64,000 nt of DNA from positions 62,001 to 126,000 of the forward strand of contig NZ_CP117269.1 in the NCBI RefSeq assembly GCF_007000325.2. Reading direction: 5' to 3'. This document shows positions 8,979 through 17,482 of the stretch, one piece after another. The translations under genes and the position numbers were made by a program. Every line of letters starts with the position of its first letter. Positions within the stretch are counted from its first letter, which is position 1. Origin of the DNA: Rhizobium rhododendri (GTDB lineage: Bacteria > Pseudomonadota > Alphaproteobacteria > Rhizobiales > Rhizobiaceae). The notes below the pieces were generated by a model that was not told where the DNA came from, ran no database searches, and saw nothing but the letters and a program-made list of their open reading frames with translations.

Positions 8979-9782
8979 ATGGTAGATTTGTGCCGCAAGC
9001 CCGATCTGAACATTGTGTATCTCGAGACGGGGGCTTCCAAGGTCCCTGAGGTCACCGCGCTTTTTTGGATCATCAAGATCCTGCTTACGGGTATGGGTGA
9101 AACAACGTCCGACTACCTCGTCAACACAATCGATCCCATGGTCGCTGTTGGAATTGGCGGCGTTGCTTTCGTGGCATCGCTGGCGCTTCAATTGCGCGCC
9201 AAGCGCTACATCGCCTGGATCTACTGGCTGGCGGTCGTCATGGTCTCGGTATTCGGGACAATGGCCGCCGACGTGGTGCACGTCGCGCTGGGCATCTCCT
9301 ACGCGATCTCGACACCGTTCTTTGCTGTCGCGCTGGCTGTGATCTTCGCCATCTGGCAGCGGACCGAGGGAACGCTGTCGATTCACAGCGTCTACACGAC
9401 ACGGCGCGAACTCTTCTATTGGGCGACCGTCTCGACCACCTTTGCACTCGGAACTGCGGCTGGCGATCTGACCGCGACAAACATGGGGCTCGGCTATTTG
9501 CAATCCGGCATTCTGTTTGCCGTCGTGTTCGCGCTTCCTGCGATTGCCTATTGGAAACTTGGCTTTTCAGAAATTGCGACCTTCTGGTTCGCTTATGTCG
9601 TCACCCGGCCTCTGGGTGCCTCGTTCGCGGACTGGATGGGCGTGAATGCCGCCCGCGGAGGCTTGAATTGGGGAACCGGTCCCGTCAGCCTGGTTCTGGC
9701 GATCCTAATTTGTGCGCTTGTCGTCTATTCGTCGTTGACCAGAAAGAGATCGAAGACTGAACTATCCGCCGGTGGGTATTGA
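8979..9782 (+). CDS. COG4705-type multipass membrane protein, paralog 1
   Basis: 267 residues from ATG 8979. Roughly eight transmembrane helices arranged as four similar pieces, each carrying G-x4-D: GETTSD, GTMAAD, GTAAGD, GASFAD. The loop 'EGTLSIHSVYTTRRELFYW' separates the two halves. Two more copies of this family lie at 12434 and 21270. I recognise the family as the uncharacterised COG4705 membrane proteins; no biochemical function is known to me. The regular acidic motifs inside helices suggest a cation path or metal site, which is inference. N-terminal extension of about 25 residues relative to the other copies. Confidence 0.85.
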   Translation: MVDLCRKPDLNIVYLETGASKVPEVTALFWIIKILLTGMGETTSDYLVNTIDPMVAVGIGGVAFVASLALQLRAKRYIAWIYWLAVVMVSVFGTMAADVVHVALGISYAISTPFFAVALAVIFAIWQRTEGTLSIHSVYTTRRELFYWATVSTTFALGTAAGDLTATNMGLGYLQSGILFAVVFALPAIAYWKLGFSEIATFWFAYVVTRPLGASFADWMGVNAARGGLNWGTGPVSLVLAILICALVVYSSLTRKRSKTELSAGGY

Positions 9783-9833
9783 AGTCGATGTCGCGGCGCG
9801 GCGCGGACCCGCAGGAGGTCAAGCCAGTGCCAG

Positions 9834-11228
9834 TCAAAAGACGCTTTCGGTGTTGACAGCCGCATGAACGTCAGACAGGGAGAATTGCACGACGGCGGAC
9901 AGTCCCGGTTGATTGTCTTGTAACAGAACTATTGCACCATGGAGTTCTGCGATCGCCTTCACGAGGCTCAAGCCCAGCCCGCTGCCCGGTGTCGTCCGGC
10001 TTTTGTCCAGCCGATAGAGACGCCGGAAAACCAGGGCCCGTTCTTCTGGTGGAATCCCTGGGCCGTTGTCCGCGACGACAGCCCGCGGACTTTCACCATC
10101 CCTGCCCGACCTTATCGATATGACGGTGCCCGCCGGACAATGGGTGATGGCGTTTTCAACAATATTGACGAACATCTGGGTCAGCAATTCAGGATCACCC
10201 AGCACCCACTGCGACGGGCTCGAACTCGGCTCGAATTGTATCGACTGCCCATTGTCGATCGCGACGTCGCCATAGATCTCCGCGATGGAGGCTAAAATGC
10301 CCGATAGGTCGACGCGTTTAAAGCGCGTCTTGCGTGCGCCAGCTTCGATTTGTGAGACACGCAGCAGGGCTTCGAAGGTGGCGTTGATATGATCGGCTTC
10401 GGCACGCGCCTCGAGCAACAGGGCCAATGTCTCTTGTCCACTCTCGCTTTGCAGTATTGCCTGTTCGACGGTCATCTTCAGGCGGTTCAGCGGGGTCTTG
10501 AGGTCATGGGCGATATCGGTGCTCACCTGCCGCATGCCTTCGACGAGGCCGGAGAGGCGATCGAGCGCGTGGTTCATGTGCGTGGCGACGACATCGATAT
10601 CATCGCCATTTCCGCGTAGCGGTATGCGGTCGGTTAGGTTGCCGCCGGAGACCTCGACCATTGTCCGTTCGATGCCATCGAGACGGCGTTGCGCGCGACC
10701 CGCGAGCCACGCGCCACCGGCCACGGCCAAGGCGACGATGGCGACAGAAGCCCAGGCGAAACTCACGAGGGCGATCCGTTCGAGATGGTTCGTCTCGGCA
10801 TAGCTCTGCCCGATGATCAGATGATTGGGTCCGACATTTCCGGCGAAACTCCGGAATTGGCCACCGCTTGCCATTCCGACGTCTGTGGCAAGAACGGTGG
10901 AAAAGCCCTCCTGGAAACGGGCGGCCGGAATATTTCCCGCCACCCTTCTGCCATCGGGATCGAGCAGGAGAAAAATGCGATTGTTCGAGCGGCTAAGGCT
11001 GGCATAGGTGCCGACCGCTGCCGTCAGGTCCTCGAGATCGTTGGCGACGTAAGTCGAGGCGACAACGGAATAGGTTTCCCGGATCGACATGTCCAAAGCG
11101 CGCGACAATTCCCGCCTTAGCAGTTCGTAGGTCACCGCGCCGGCGATCAGAAAGGCCGTAATAACAAGGATGCCGAAGGTCAGCGCCAGCCTAAACGGCG
11201 TGCTGCGCAACAGCCTAGCGCGGCGCAT
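9834..11228 (-). CDS. sensor histidine kinase (OmpR-type two-component system 1)
   Basis: 464 residues. Two membrane helices (about 12-35 and 152-175) flank a periplasmic sensor region of about 115 residues, followed by HAMP, HisKA with 'DIAHDLKTPLNRL' (His about 241) and a HATPase domain with 'NIVENAITHCPAG' (N box), 'DNGPGIP' (G1) and 'GSGLGLSLVKAI' (G2). All catalytic motifs look intact. It overlaps the end of its response regulator by 14 bases, so the pair is an RR-HK operon. The ligand is unknown; the neighbouring membrane proteins and RND pump suggest envelope or metal stress. Confidence 0.95.
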   Translation of the reverse strand: MRRARLLRSTPFRLALTFGILVITAFLIAGAVTYELLRRELSRALDMSIRETYSVVASTYVANDLEDLTAAVGTYASLSRSNNRIFLLLDPDGRRVAGNIPAARFQEGFSTVLATDVGMASGGQFRSFAGNVGPNHLIIGQSYAETNHLERIALVSFAWASVAIVALAVAGGAWLAGRAQRRLDGIERTMVEVSGGNLTDRIPLRGNGDDIDVVATHMNHALDRLSGLVEGMRQVSTDIAHDLKTPLNRLKMTVEQAILQSESGQETLALLLEARAEADHINATFEALLRVSQIEAGARKTRFKRVDLSGILASIAEIYGDVAIDNGQSIQFEPSSSPSQWVLGDPELLTQMFVNIVENAITHCPAGTVISIRSGRDGESPRAVVADNGPGIPPEERALVFRRLYRLDKSRTTPGSGLGLSLVKAIAELHGAIVLLQDNQPGLSAVVQFSLSDVHAAVNTESVF

Positions 11229-11892
11229 GAAGGCAATAGCCCGTGTTGCGGACCGTGTGCAGAAGCTGGACCTCGAAGGGTTTGTCGATCTTGGCGCGAA
11301 GCCGGCTGATATGGGTTTCGACGACGCTGGTCTTCGGGTCGAAATGAAAGTCCCAGACCCGCTCCAGCAACATGGTGCGCGTCAGAACCCGGCCTTCGCC
11401 GCGCGTCAGTACCTCGAGCAAAGTGAACTCGCGCGGCTGCAGCTCGATCACCTGGCCCTGACGGGTGACGAGCCTGCGGACGAGATCGATTTCGAGGTCG
11501 GCGACGCGAAGGACAGTTTTCTCCTGCTGGATCGGCGGGCGGCGGGCAAGCGCGTTAACGCGCGCCAACAACTCGGAGAATGCGAATGGCTTGGTCAGGT
11601 AGTCGTCGCCGCCGGCCTCCAGTCCCTCGACCCGGTCGTCGACCCCTCCGACCGACGTCAAGAAAATTGCCGGCGTTTTCACCTGCGCGGCGCGAACCGC
11701 CCGGACCATCGACAGGCCGTCCAGCCCCGGAATCATCCGGTCGACGATCATCACATCGTAAGGGTTACGCGTTGCTTGAAAAAGCGCATCTCGTCCATCG
11801 GCGATGATGTCGCAGACATGCCCCATCTCCAGAAAACCCTTGGAAATATATTGCGCCGTCTTGGAGTCGTCCTCGACGACGAGAATATGCAT
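11215..11892 (-). CDS. OmpR-family response regulator (two-component system 1)
   Basis: 225 residues. Receiver: 'ILVVEDD', phosphoacceptor Asp51 in 'MIVDRMIPG', 'IFLTSVGG', 'DYLTKPF'. C-terminal winged helix: 'LQPREFTLLEVL', 'VLTRTMLLERVWDFHFDP', 'VETHISRLRAKID', 'TVRNTGYCL'. The wing and recognition helix follow the CusR/CopR style. Transcribed ahead of its kinase. Divergent from a small secreted-protein gene at 12141, and the shared 250-base region contains repeated CTTAC half sites, a plausible target for its own control. Confidence 0.95.
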   Translation of the reverse strand: MHILVVEDDSKTAQYISKGFLEMGHVCDIIADGRDALFQATRNPYDVMIVDRMIPGLDGLSMVRAVRAAQVKTPAIFLTSVGGVDDRVEGLEAGGDDYLTKPFAFSELLARVNALARRPPIQQEKTVLRVADLEIDLVRRLVTRQGQVIELQPREFTLLEVLTRGEGRVLTRTMLLERVWDFHFDPKTSVVETHISRLRAKIDKPFEVQLLHTVRNTGYCLHAPR

Positions 11893-11977
11893 GGGCTGTT
11901 GACGTCCTTCGCTTCAGACGGAATCCGGGGTTGCGCGCTTTGGTATCGCAGTATTGTGTCACCAACCTTAGCCGCAC

Positions 11978-12015
11978 CTTACAGATTCGTAAGATACGCC
12001 TCTGGTTTGCCTTAC
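11978..12015. promoter_or_regulatory. repeated CTTAC half sites in divergent promoter
   Basis: CTTAC at 11978, its inverse GTAAG at 11989-11993 (giving CTTAC-N6-GTAAG), and CTTAC again at 12011, 33 bases (about three helical turns) from the first. They sit between the leftward response regulator/kinase operon and the rightward 12141 gene. OmpR-type regulators bind tandem half sites of this kind, so this is a candidate operator; binding is inferred. Confidence 0.4.
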
Positions 12016-12140
12016 GAAACCGTATTGTGGCGGACAGAAGGTCGTATGCGCAACCCAGTATAGCTTGATCTGCCGCCGATCAGAAATCGCATCGTGCGGA
12101 AGATCAATCACCGCCAAGTCGGTCATTCGGAGCTATTCAC

Positions 12141-12407
12141 ATGAGAACATTAATTGCCGCTTCCCTTTTTAATGTCGTTGCCCTGGCCGGCTTCGTTGCT
12201 CTTGCCATTCCTACCCACGCCGCTTCGGTGCCCTGCGAGGAAATGCTGAAGGACATGCGGGCGACCAAGGCCTCCGCAAAACTGAGCGATGCCGACAAGA
12301 CGAAGGTCGACGATCTTGAGGCAAAGGCCGTCGAGCGTTGCAATGCGGACGATGACACCCGGTCCGACAAGTTTCTGTCGGAAGCCATGAAGATCATGGG
12401 CAAGTGA
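12141..12407 (+). CDS. small secreted protein, 88 aa
   Basis: ATG at 12141. An N-terminal signal peptide (basic MRTLIAASLF, hydrophobic core, cleavage likely after 'PTHA') precedes a 60-residue mature helix-rich charged domain with two cysteines (in 'VPCEEML' and 'ERCNADDD') that could form a disulphide. No family recognised with certainty. It is divergent from response regulator 1 and 26 bases upstream of the second COG4705-type gene, so it is probably cotranscribed with it. Likely periplasmic partner or independent stress protein. Confidence 0.8.
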   Translation: MRTLIAASLFNVVALAGFVALAIPTHAASVPCEEMLKDMRATKASAKLSDADKTKVDDLEAKAVERCNADDDTRSDKFLSEAMKIMGK

Positions 12408-12433
12408 CGAACGCAGCGGCCAGGAGAGACGTC

Positions 12434-13225
12434 ATGAAAACACTTACCCTCATGGGCCCGGCGGAAGCGCTTAACCGTGTCCCGCGCGTCACCGTCGATT
12501 TCTGGCTCATCAAGTTGATGGCCGTGACGATGGGTGAAACGGCCGCCGACTATCTCGCCGTCAACCTTGGGCTGGGCTTGACTGTGACGACGCTGATCAT
12601 GGCTGGTCTTCTCTTCGTCGGCTTGCAGATCCAGTACGCCCAGAAGCGCTATATTCCATACGTATACTGGACGGCGGTGGTGATGATCAGCATTGTCGGG
12701 ACTTTGGTCACTGACAACCTCGTCGACAATTTGGGCATCCCCCTGTTTGCGACGGTGATCGGGTTCACCATCGCCTTAGCCCTGACGTTTGTTGTCTGGA
12801 GGGTGCGGGAGGGCACGCTTTCGATCCATTCGATCTCGACTGACAGGCGGGAGATCTTCTACTGGTTGGCTATCCTTTTCACCTTTGCACTTGGTACGGC
12901 CGTCGGCGATTGGATCGCCGAGGTGATGGGCCTTGGCTATGTGACGACGGGAATTCTGTTCGGCGTGATCATTGGCGCTATTGGCCTTGCCTACCGGTAT
13001 CTGAAGCTCGACGCCGTCGTCGCGTTCTGGCTCGCCTACATCCTCACCAGACCGCTTGGCGCATCGTTGGGGGACTATCTGTCTCAGCCTATGGAGTATG
13101 GCGGACTTGGGCTGGGAACGATCTACACCAGCCTGCTGTTCCTCGCGGTGATCGTGCTCATCGTGGTCTATATGACGGCCCGATACGCTTCCGAGGCTGA
13201 CATGGAGCAGAAAGCGTCAATTTAA
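12434..13225 (+). CDS. COG4705-type multipass membrane protein, paralog 2
   Basis: 263 residues from ATG 12434, chosen because an AGGAGAG lies just upstream; an in-frame GTG at 12404 would overlap the preceding gene. Same fourfold layout as the 8979 gene: GETAAD, GTLVTD, GTAVGD, GASLGD, each in or next to a hydrophobic helix, with the same 'EGTLSIHSISTDRREIFYW' mid-loop. More similar to paralog 1 than to paralog 3. Function unknown; located between two two-component systems. Confidence 0.87.
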   Translation: MKTLTLMGPAEALNRVPRVTVDFWLIKLMAVTMGETAADYLAVNLGLGLTVTTLIMAGLLFVGLQIQYAQKRYIPYVYWTAVVMISIVGTLVTDNLVDNLGIPLFATVIGFTIALALTFVVWRVREGTLSIHSISTDRREIFYWLAILFTFALGTAVGDWIAEVMGLGYVTTGILFGVIIGAIGLAYRYLKLDAVVAFWLAYILTRPLGASLGDYLSQPMEYGGLGLGTIYTSLLFLAVIVLIVVYMTARYASEADMEQKASI

Positions 13226-13261
13226 AGTCGATCTTCCTCCATTTTGGAACATCGACGCTAG

Positions 13262-14650
13262 CTAGTAAGCAAACCGCGCATCAATGAGCTTTGGAGTCAG
13301 CATTGGTATCACGAGCACGATTCGGCTTCCCTGGGCGGGCTGCTCTATTCCCAGTGCCATGCCATGCAGCCGGGCTATAGCCGATACAAGGCTGAGGCCC
13401 AGACCGTTGCCGGGCGTATGTCGGCTCGGCTCGGCTCGGTGGAAGCGGCGCAAAACGGCTTCCGCTTCGGTGGGCGGAATTCCGCATCCGGTGTCTTCGA
13501 CGATCAGACGGATCGCACCATCGATCTTCTCGAGTGTGACCGTCGCCCGTCCGCCAGCCGGGGTGAACTTGATGGCATTGTCGATCAGGTTGCCAATGGC
13601 CTCGAACAGCAGATTGGAATCACCCGACAGAGTGACGGCTGATCCGAGATGATTGCGGTAGGAAAGCGCGACATCGCGTTCCTCGGCGAAAGGCTCGTAG
13701 AACTCCATTGCGTCCTGTGCGATCGCCGCCAGATCGACGGGAAGAAACCCGGACCGCCGTATCCCGTCCTCGACTTCCGAAATTCGCAACAGTGCGCTGA
13801 ATGTCTTTAAAATGCCCTGCAGCTCGACCACGGCCTCGTCTACATATCGTCCGTAGTCCTCGACGGTCACGGCGCGCCGGCGTGCCCGTTCCAGGCCAGC
13901 CAGCATGCGGGTCAACGGCGTGCGCATGTCATGGGCGATATTGTCGCAGACGCCTTTGACCTCATGCATGAGATGCTCGATCTCCTCCAGCATGTCGTTA
14001 ACGACCGCAGCCAACCGGTCGATATCGCCACCGGCTCGGCCTGTCGGCAAGCGCTGCGCCAGATCACCATTCATGATCATCCGGGCGCTGCGGGTGATGC
14101 CCTCTATGCGTCGGATTGAGCCTGCTCCGACGAAGGCCGCTCCGAACAATCCCAAGACCGCTGTTACCACAGCGCCAAGCAACATGGCGTTCGCAAGCAA
14201 TTCGTTGAATTCGTGCTGTTCGGCGACGCCTTGAGCAATCAGCAGTTGCTCGCCGTTTCTAAGCCGCCGGACCACCCCGCGAAACGGCAGACGACGGTCG
14301 CCGACGCGAACCTTGAAGTCGAACGGTGTCGTCGCGGCCGCCGCGTTGGGGGGCAGGGGTATGTCGCTGCCGGCCAGCAGTTTTCCGTTCTCGTCGAACA
14401 GTGCAAAGGAGCGCTCGAGACTGAGGCCGTTCGCTAGACGCGCGACCAGTCTTGTCCGGATGACATCCGGCGGCACATCCTGCAGCCCGGACACCTCCCG
14501 TAGCAGCCACTCATCCGTCCTTTGCGCGATGAAGTCGGAGGTTTGCCAGGCGACAAAGACAAACAGACTCGTCGCCGCAATACTGAACAAGACAAGGAAT
14601 GTCAGCGCTAATCGGAAGCTGGTTGTGCGGAGGAGGTCAAACAGCCGCAT
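13262..14650 (-). CDS. sensor histidine kinase (two-component system 2)
   Basis: About 462 residues from ATG 14650 (another ATG three codons upstream at 14659 is possible). Two membrane helices around 13-35 and 155-178, a periplasmic region of about 115 residues, HAMP, HisKA 'NIAHDMRTPLTRML' (His about 241) and HATPase with 'NLIDNAIKFTPAG', 'DTGCGIP', 'GNGLGLSLVSAI'. Complete. Its start overlaps the end of response regulator 2. The sensor region differs from that of the first kinase, so the two systems probably see different cues. Confidence 0.95.
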   Translation of the reverse strand: MRLFDLLRTTSFRLALTFLVLFSIAATSLFVFVAWQTSDFIAQRTDEWLLREVSGLQDVPPDVIRTRLVARLANGLSLERSFALFDENGKLLAGSDIPLPPNAAAATTPFDFKVRVGDRRLPFRGVVRRLRNGEQLLIAQGVAEQHEFNELLANAMLLGAVVTAVLGLFGAAFVGAGSIRRIEGITRSARMIMNGDLAQRLPTGRAGGDIDRLAAVVNDMLEEIEHLMHEVKGVCDNIAHDMRTPLTRMLAGLERARRRAVTVEDYGRYVDEAVVELQGILKTFSALLRISEVEDGIRRSGFLPVDLAAIAQDAMEFYEPFAEERDVALSYRNHLGSAVTLSGDSNLLFEAIGNLIDNAIKFTPAGGRATVTLEKIDGAIRLIVEDTGCGIPPTEAEAVLRRFHRAEPSRHTPGNGLGLSLVSAIARLHGMALGIEQPAQGSRIVLVIPMLTPKLIDARFAY

Positions 14651-15320
14651 CGAGCACATATCCTGATCCGCGCATCGTCCTGATCATCGGCGGCAGGCCC
14701 GCCAGGTCGACTTTCTTGCGCAATTTGCTGATATGGACGTCGATGACGTTGGTGGGCTCGTCGTAGCGATAATTCCAGACCTCCTCGAACAGCATGGTCC
14801 GGGTGACGACCTGGCCCGAATGGCGCATCAGATATTGCAGCAGCTTCATCTCCCTTGGCAGCAGATCGAGCAATCGTCCCGCCCGCCTGACAACATGGTT
14901 CAGAAGGTCGACTTCGAGATCGCCGACCTTCAGCACGGTTGCCTGGGCGACGCTGTAGCGGCGGCGGACGAGGACATCGATCCTCGCGGTCAGTTCGAGC
15001 GCCTCGAAGGGCTTTGTCAGATAGTCGTCGCCGCCCGCCTTCAACCCCCGGATGCGTTCGTCGACTGCCGATAGCGCACTGAGGATCAACACGGGTGTCT
15101 GAACACCCGCCGTCCTCAGGGTCGCCAGCAATCCCAAGCCGTCCGGGCTGCCCGGCAACATTCGGTCCAGGACGATGGCATCAAAATTTTCAGAGACGGC
15201 TTTCACCAGTCCCTCGCGTCCGTCGTGCGAACAGGCGACCTCGCAGCCATTGTCGACCAAAGCCGCTTCGATCTCGGCAGCGGTCTTCACATCGTCCTCG
15301 ATCACCAAGATTCTCGACAC
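14637..15320 (-). CDS. OmpR-family response regulator (two-component system 2)
   Basis: I choose the GTG at 15318-15320 because a GGAG lies just upstream and the receiver fold starts immediately ('SRILVIEDD'); a longer in-frame ATG at 15338 adds six residues. About 227 residues. Asp52 in 'IVLDRMLPG', 'LILSALSA', 'DYLTKPF', then a winged helix with 'LLPREMKLLQYLM', 'VVTRTMLFEEVWNYRYD', 'IDVHISKLRKKVD', 'TMRGSGYVL'. Operon with its kinase. Divergent from the orphan regulator at 15448. Confidence 0.95.
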   Translation of the reverse strand: MSRILVIEDDVKTAAEIEAALVDNGCEVACSHDGREGLVKAVSENFDAIVLDRMLPGSPDGLGLLATLRTAGVQTPVLILSALSAVDERIRGLKAGGDDYLTKPFEALELTARIDVLVRRRYSVAQATVLKVGDLEVDLLNHVVRRAGRLLDLLPREMKLLQYLMRHSGQVVTRTMLFEEVWNYRYDEPTNVIDVHISKLRKKVDLAGLPPMIRTMRGSGYVLDAAV

Positions 15321-15339
15321 ATTTTCTCCAAGGAGCAAG

Positions 15340-15385
15340 CCTTATACGGATGGCATATGGTCAGATTGCTGTGCGACCTTATATG
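15340..15385. promoter_or_regulatory. direct repeats CCTTATA(C/T)G in divergent promoter
   Basis: CCTTATACG at 15340-15348 and CCTTATATG at 15377-15385, 37 bases apart, within the 127-base gap between two divergent response regulator genes. Position and spacing fit an OmpR-type regulatory site serving both directions, but this is inferred from pattern alone. Confidence 0.35.
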
Positions 15386-15447
15386 TGCGAAGACTAATCG
15401 GGTTTCGCCCAAACGTGAAAATATTTTAATCTAACGGTTGGGATGCC

Positions 15448-16161
15448 ATGCGGGTGCTAGTCGTAGAGGACGATGATAAGACCGCTCACTACCTTGTACG
15501 GGGTTTGTCGGAGGCCGGAATCGTCATCGACCGCGCCGCGGATGGCGAACTCGGCCTGGCACTCGCCAGCGAAGACATCTATGACGCGTTGATCGTCGAC
15601 CGCCTGCTGCCGAAGATGAGCGGCATCGATCTGGTCCTGGCCCTTCGCTGTCAGCAAAACCCGGTGCCGATCCTGATGCTGAGCGCGCTCGGCAATCCGC
15701 TCGATCGGGTGGAAGGTCTTCGCGCCGGCTGCGACGACTACCTCGCCAAGCCTTATGCCTTCGGCGAGCTGATGGCGCGGCTGCAGTCCATCGCGCGGCG
15801 GCATGACGGTGCCGCGCACGGGGCGGTGCTGATGGCCGGCGATCTCACCCTCGATATCCAGCAGCGGATCGCTATGCGGGCCGGAGGGGCTATCTCGCTG
15901 CAGTTTCGCGAATGTCTGCTTCTACAGACGCTGATGCGGCATGCCAATGCGGTCGTCACCCGTTCCATGCTGCTGGAGGCGGCCTGGGACTATGCCTTCG
16001 AGCCGCGCGGCAACATCATCGACATGCACATCCATCGGCTCCGCCGCAAGATCGACCATGGCCATGCCTTCGACTTGATCCGAACGATACCGGGTGTCGG
16101 TTACCGGCTGGCCACGGGGCCGGAGAGGGCGCAGCCTGCCGGCAAGACAGCGGCTCCTTAA
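15448..16161 (+). CDS. OmpR-family response regulator, orphan
   Basis: 237 residues. Receiver: 'LVVEDDDKTAHYL', Asp51 in 'LIVDRLLPKMSG', 'LMLSALG', 'DYLAKPY'. Winged helix: 'LQFRECLLLQTLM', 'VVTRSMLLEAAWDYAFEP', 'IDMHIHRLRRKID', 'TIPGVGYRL'. No kinase gene is adjacent; the next gene is an RND efflux adaptor, 103 bases downstream and in the same direction, so it may regulate and be cotranscribed with the pump. It might receive phosphate from kinase 1 or 2. Confidence 0.93.
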   Translation: MRVLVVEDDDKTAHYLVRGLSEAGIVIDRAADGELGLALASEDIYDALIVDRLLPKMSGIDLVLALRCQQNPVPILMLSALGNPLDRVEGLRAGCDDYLAKPYAFGELMARLQSIARRHDGAAHGAVLMAGDLTLDIQQRIAMRAGGAISLQFRECLLLQTLMRHANAVVTRSMLLEAAWDYAFEPRGNIIDMHIHRLRRKIDHGHAFDLIRTIPGVGYRLATGPERAQPAGKTAAP

Positions 16162-16264
16162 ACTTTTTTTCATCTTCGCGCGATTTGCCGTCCATGCGCC
16201 GGCCCGCACTGTGATGCTGCGATGCACCAATCCGTATCGCCAAGTCCAGTTGAGCGAGCGCCCC

Positions 16265-17482
16265 ATGAATCATGATGCAATTCCGACGAAACCCGCCGTT
16301 GACACAAACCCGCGCCGCCCGCGGGACAGGGCCATCCTTGGCAGCCTCGCATTCCTGCTGGTTGCCGGAACCGCCGTTTCGGTCTTCTGGCCGGCACAGA
16401 AGAGCGTGTCGGCACAATCGCCCAAGGCCGCTGCCGCAGCGATACCGGTGGACACCGCGTCCGTGACGACGCAGGACCTGCCCATCGAGCGGTCCGGCCT
16501 CGGCGTGGTGACGCCGCTGACCGCCGTCGACGTCAAGGTGCGTATCGATGGGCAGCTGCAAAAGGTGCTGTTTTCCGAGGGCCAGACCGTCCATGCCGGC
16601 GATGCCATTGCCCAGATCGATCCGCGCCCCTATGACGCCGCCCTGGCGCAGGCGCAGGCGAGCCTGCAGAAGGACATGGCCCAGCTCGCCAGCAACAAGC
16701 TTGACGAGGCGAGGGCCAGGCGCCTGACCACCTCGGGCGGCGGCACGACCCAAGCCGCCGATCTGGCCACGGCCCAGGTCGCGGTCCTCCAGGCGACGGT
16801 CGATGGCGATCAGGCGGCGGTGGATATCGCCAAGCTGAACCTCAGCTTTGCCACGGTCACCGCGCCGATCTCCGGGCGTGCGGGTCTGCGAACCGCCGAA
16901 CAGGGGGCAATCGTCCACAGCAGCGATACGGCCGGCATCGTGACGATCACCCAGATGCATCCGATTGTGGTCGAGTTCACGCTGCCGCAGGACGAGGTCC
17001 CGGCCTTAGTCGATGGCCAGTCCGAAGGCGTTCTGGCGGTTTCCGTCGACAGCCGCGATGGCTCCAAGCATCTGGGGGACGGCAGACTTTCGGTGATCGA
17101 CAGCCAGGTCGACACCACGACCGGCATGATCAAACTCAAGGCCGAGTTTGCCAACGGCAATCTTGCCCTGTGGCCGGGCGAACTGGTGACTGCGCGGATT
17201 GTGCTGAGAACGGAAAAGAACCAGACGGTCGTGCCATCGGCGGCCATCCAGAACGGCCAGACCGGACCCTATGTTTTCGTCATGAAGCCGGATCAAACCG
17301 TGGCCACGTCATCGGTCAAGACCGGACCGGTGGTCGACGGCATGACGAGCTTGCTCTCCGGCGCGGCACCTGGGGACAAAGTTGTCATTTCCGGCCAATC
17401 GAGGCTCACGGACGGAACGAAGATCGCACCGAAGTTAGCGGTTCCGCAAAAGGTCGCCAGCGCCGGGGAGATCGCTCAATGA
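16265..17482 (+). CDS. RND efflux periplasmic adaptor (MdtA-like)
   Basis: 405 residues from ATG 16265. One N-terminal membrane anchor (about 20-38), a barrel-sandwich hybrid with 'VKVRIDGQLQKVLFSEGQ' and 'ATVTAPISGRAGLR', a helical hairpin between them, and a β-barrel/membrane-proximal domain ending in 'GDKVVISGQSRL'. It bridges the inner-membrane RND pump and an outer-membrane channel; no channel gene is in this cluster. Its TGA overlaps the ATG of the pump gene (ATGA at 17479). Confidence 0.93.
   Translation: MNHDAIPTKPAVDTNPRRPRDRAILGSLAFLLVAGTAVSVFWPAQKSVSAQSPKAAAAAIPVDTASVTTQDLPIERSGLGVVTPLTAVDVKVRIDGQLQKVLFSEGQTVHAGDAIAQIDPRPYDAALAQAQASLQKDMAQLASNKLDEARARRLTTSGGGTTQAADLATAQVAVLQATVDGDQAAVDIAKLNLSFATVTAPISGRAGLRTAEQGAIVHSSDTAGIVTITQMHPIVVEFTLPQDEVPALVDGQSEGVLAVSVDSRDGSKHLGDGRLSVIDSQVDTTTGMIKLKAEFANGNLALWPGELVTARIVLRTEKNQTVVPSAAIQNGQTGPYVFVMKPDQTVATSSVKTGPVVDGMTSLLSGAAPGDKVVISGQSRLTDGTKIAPKLAVPQKVASAGEIAQ

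Noticed and set aside
17170..17478. Long upstream extension of the RND pump frame
   Set aside because: It overlaps the adaptor gene; the true N-terminus (MSISEVFIRRR) and an ATGA overlap place the start at 17479.
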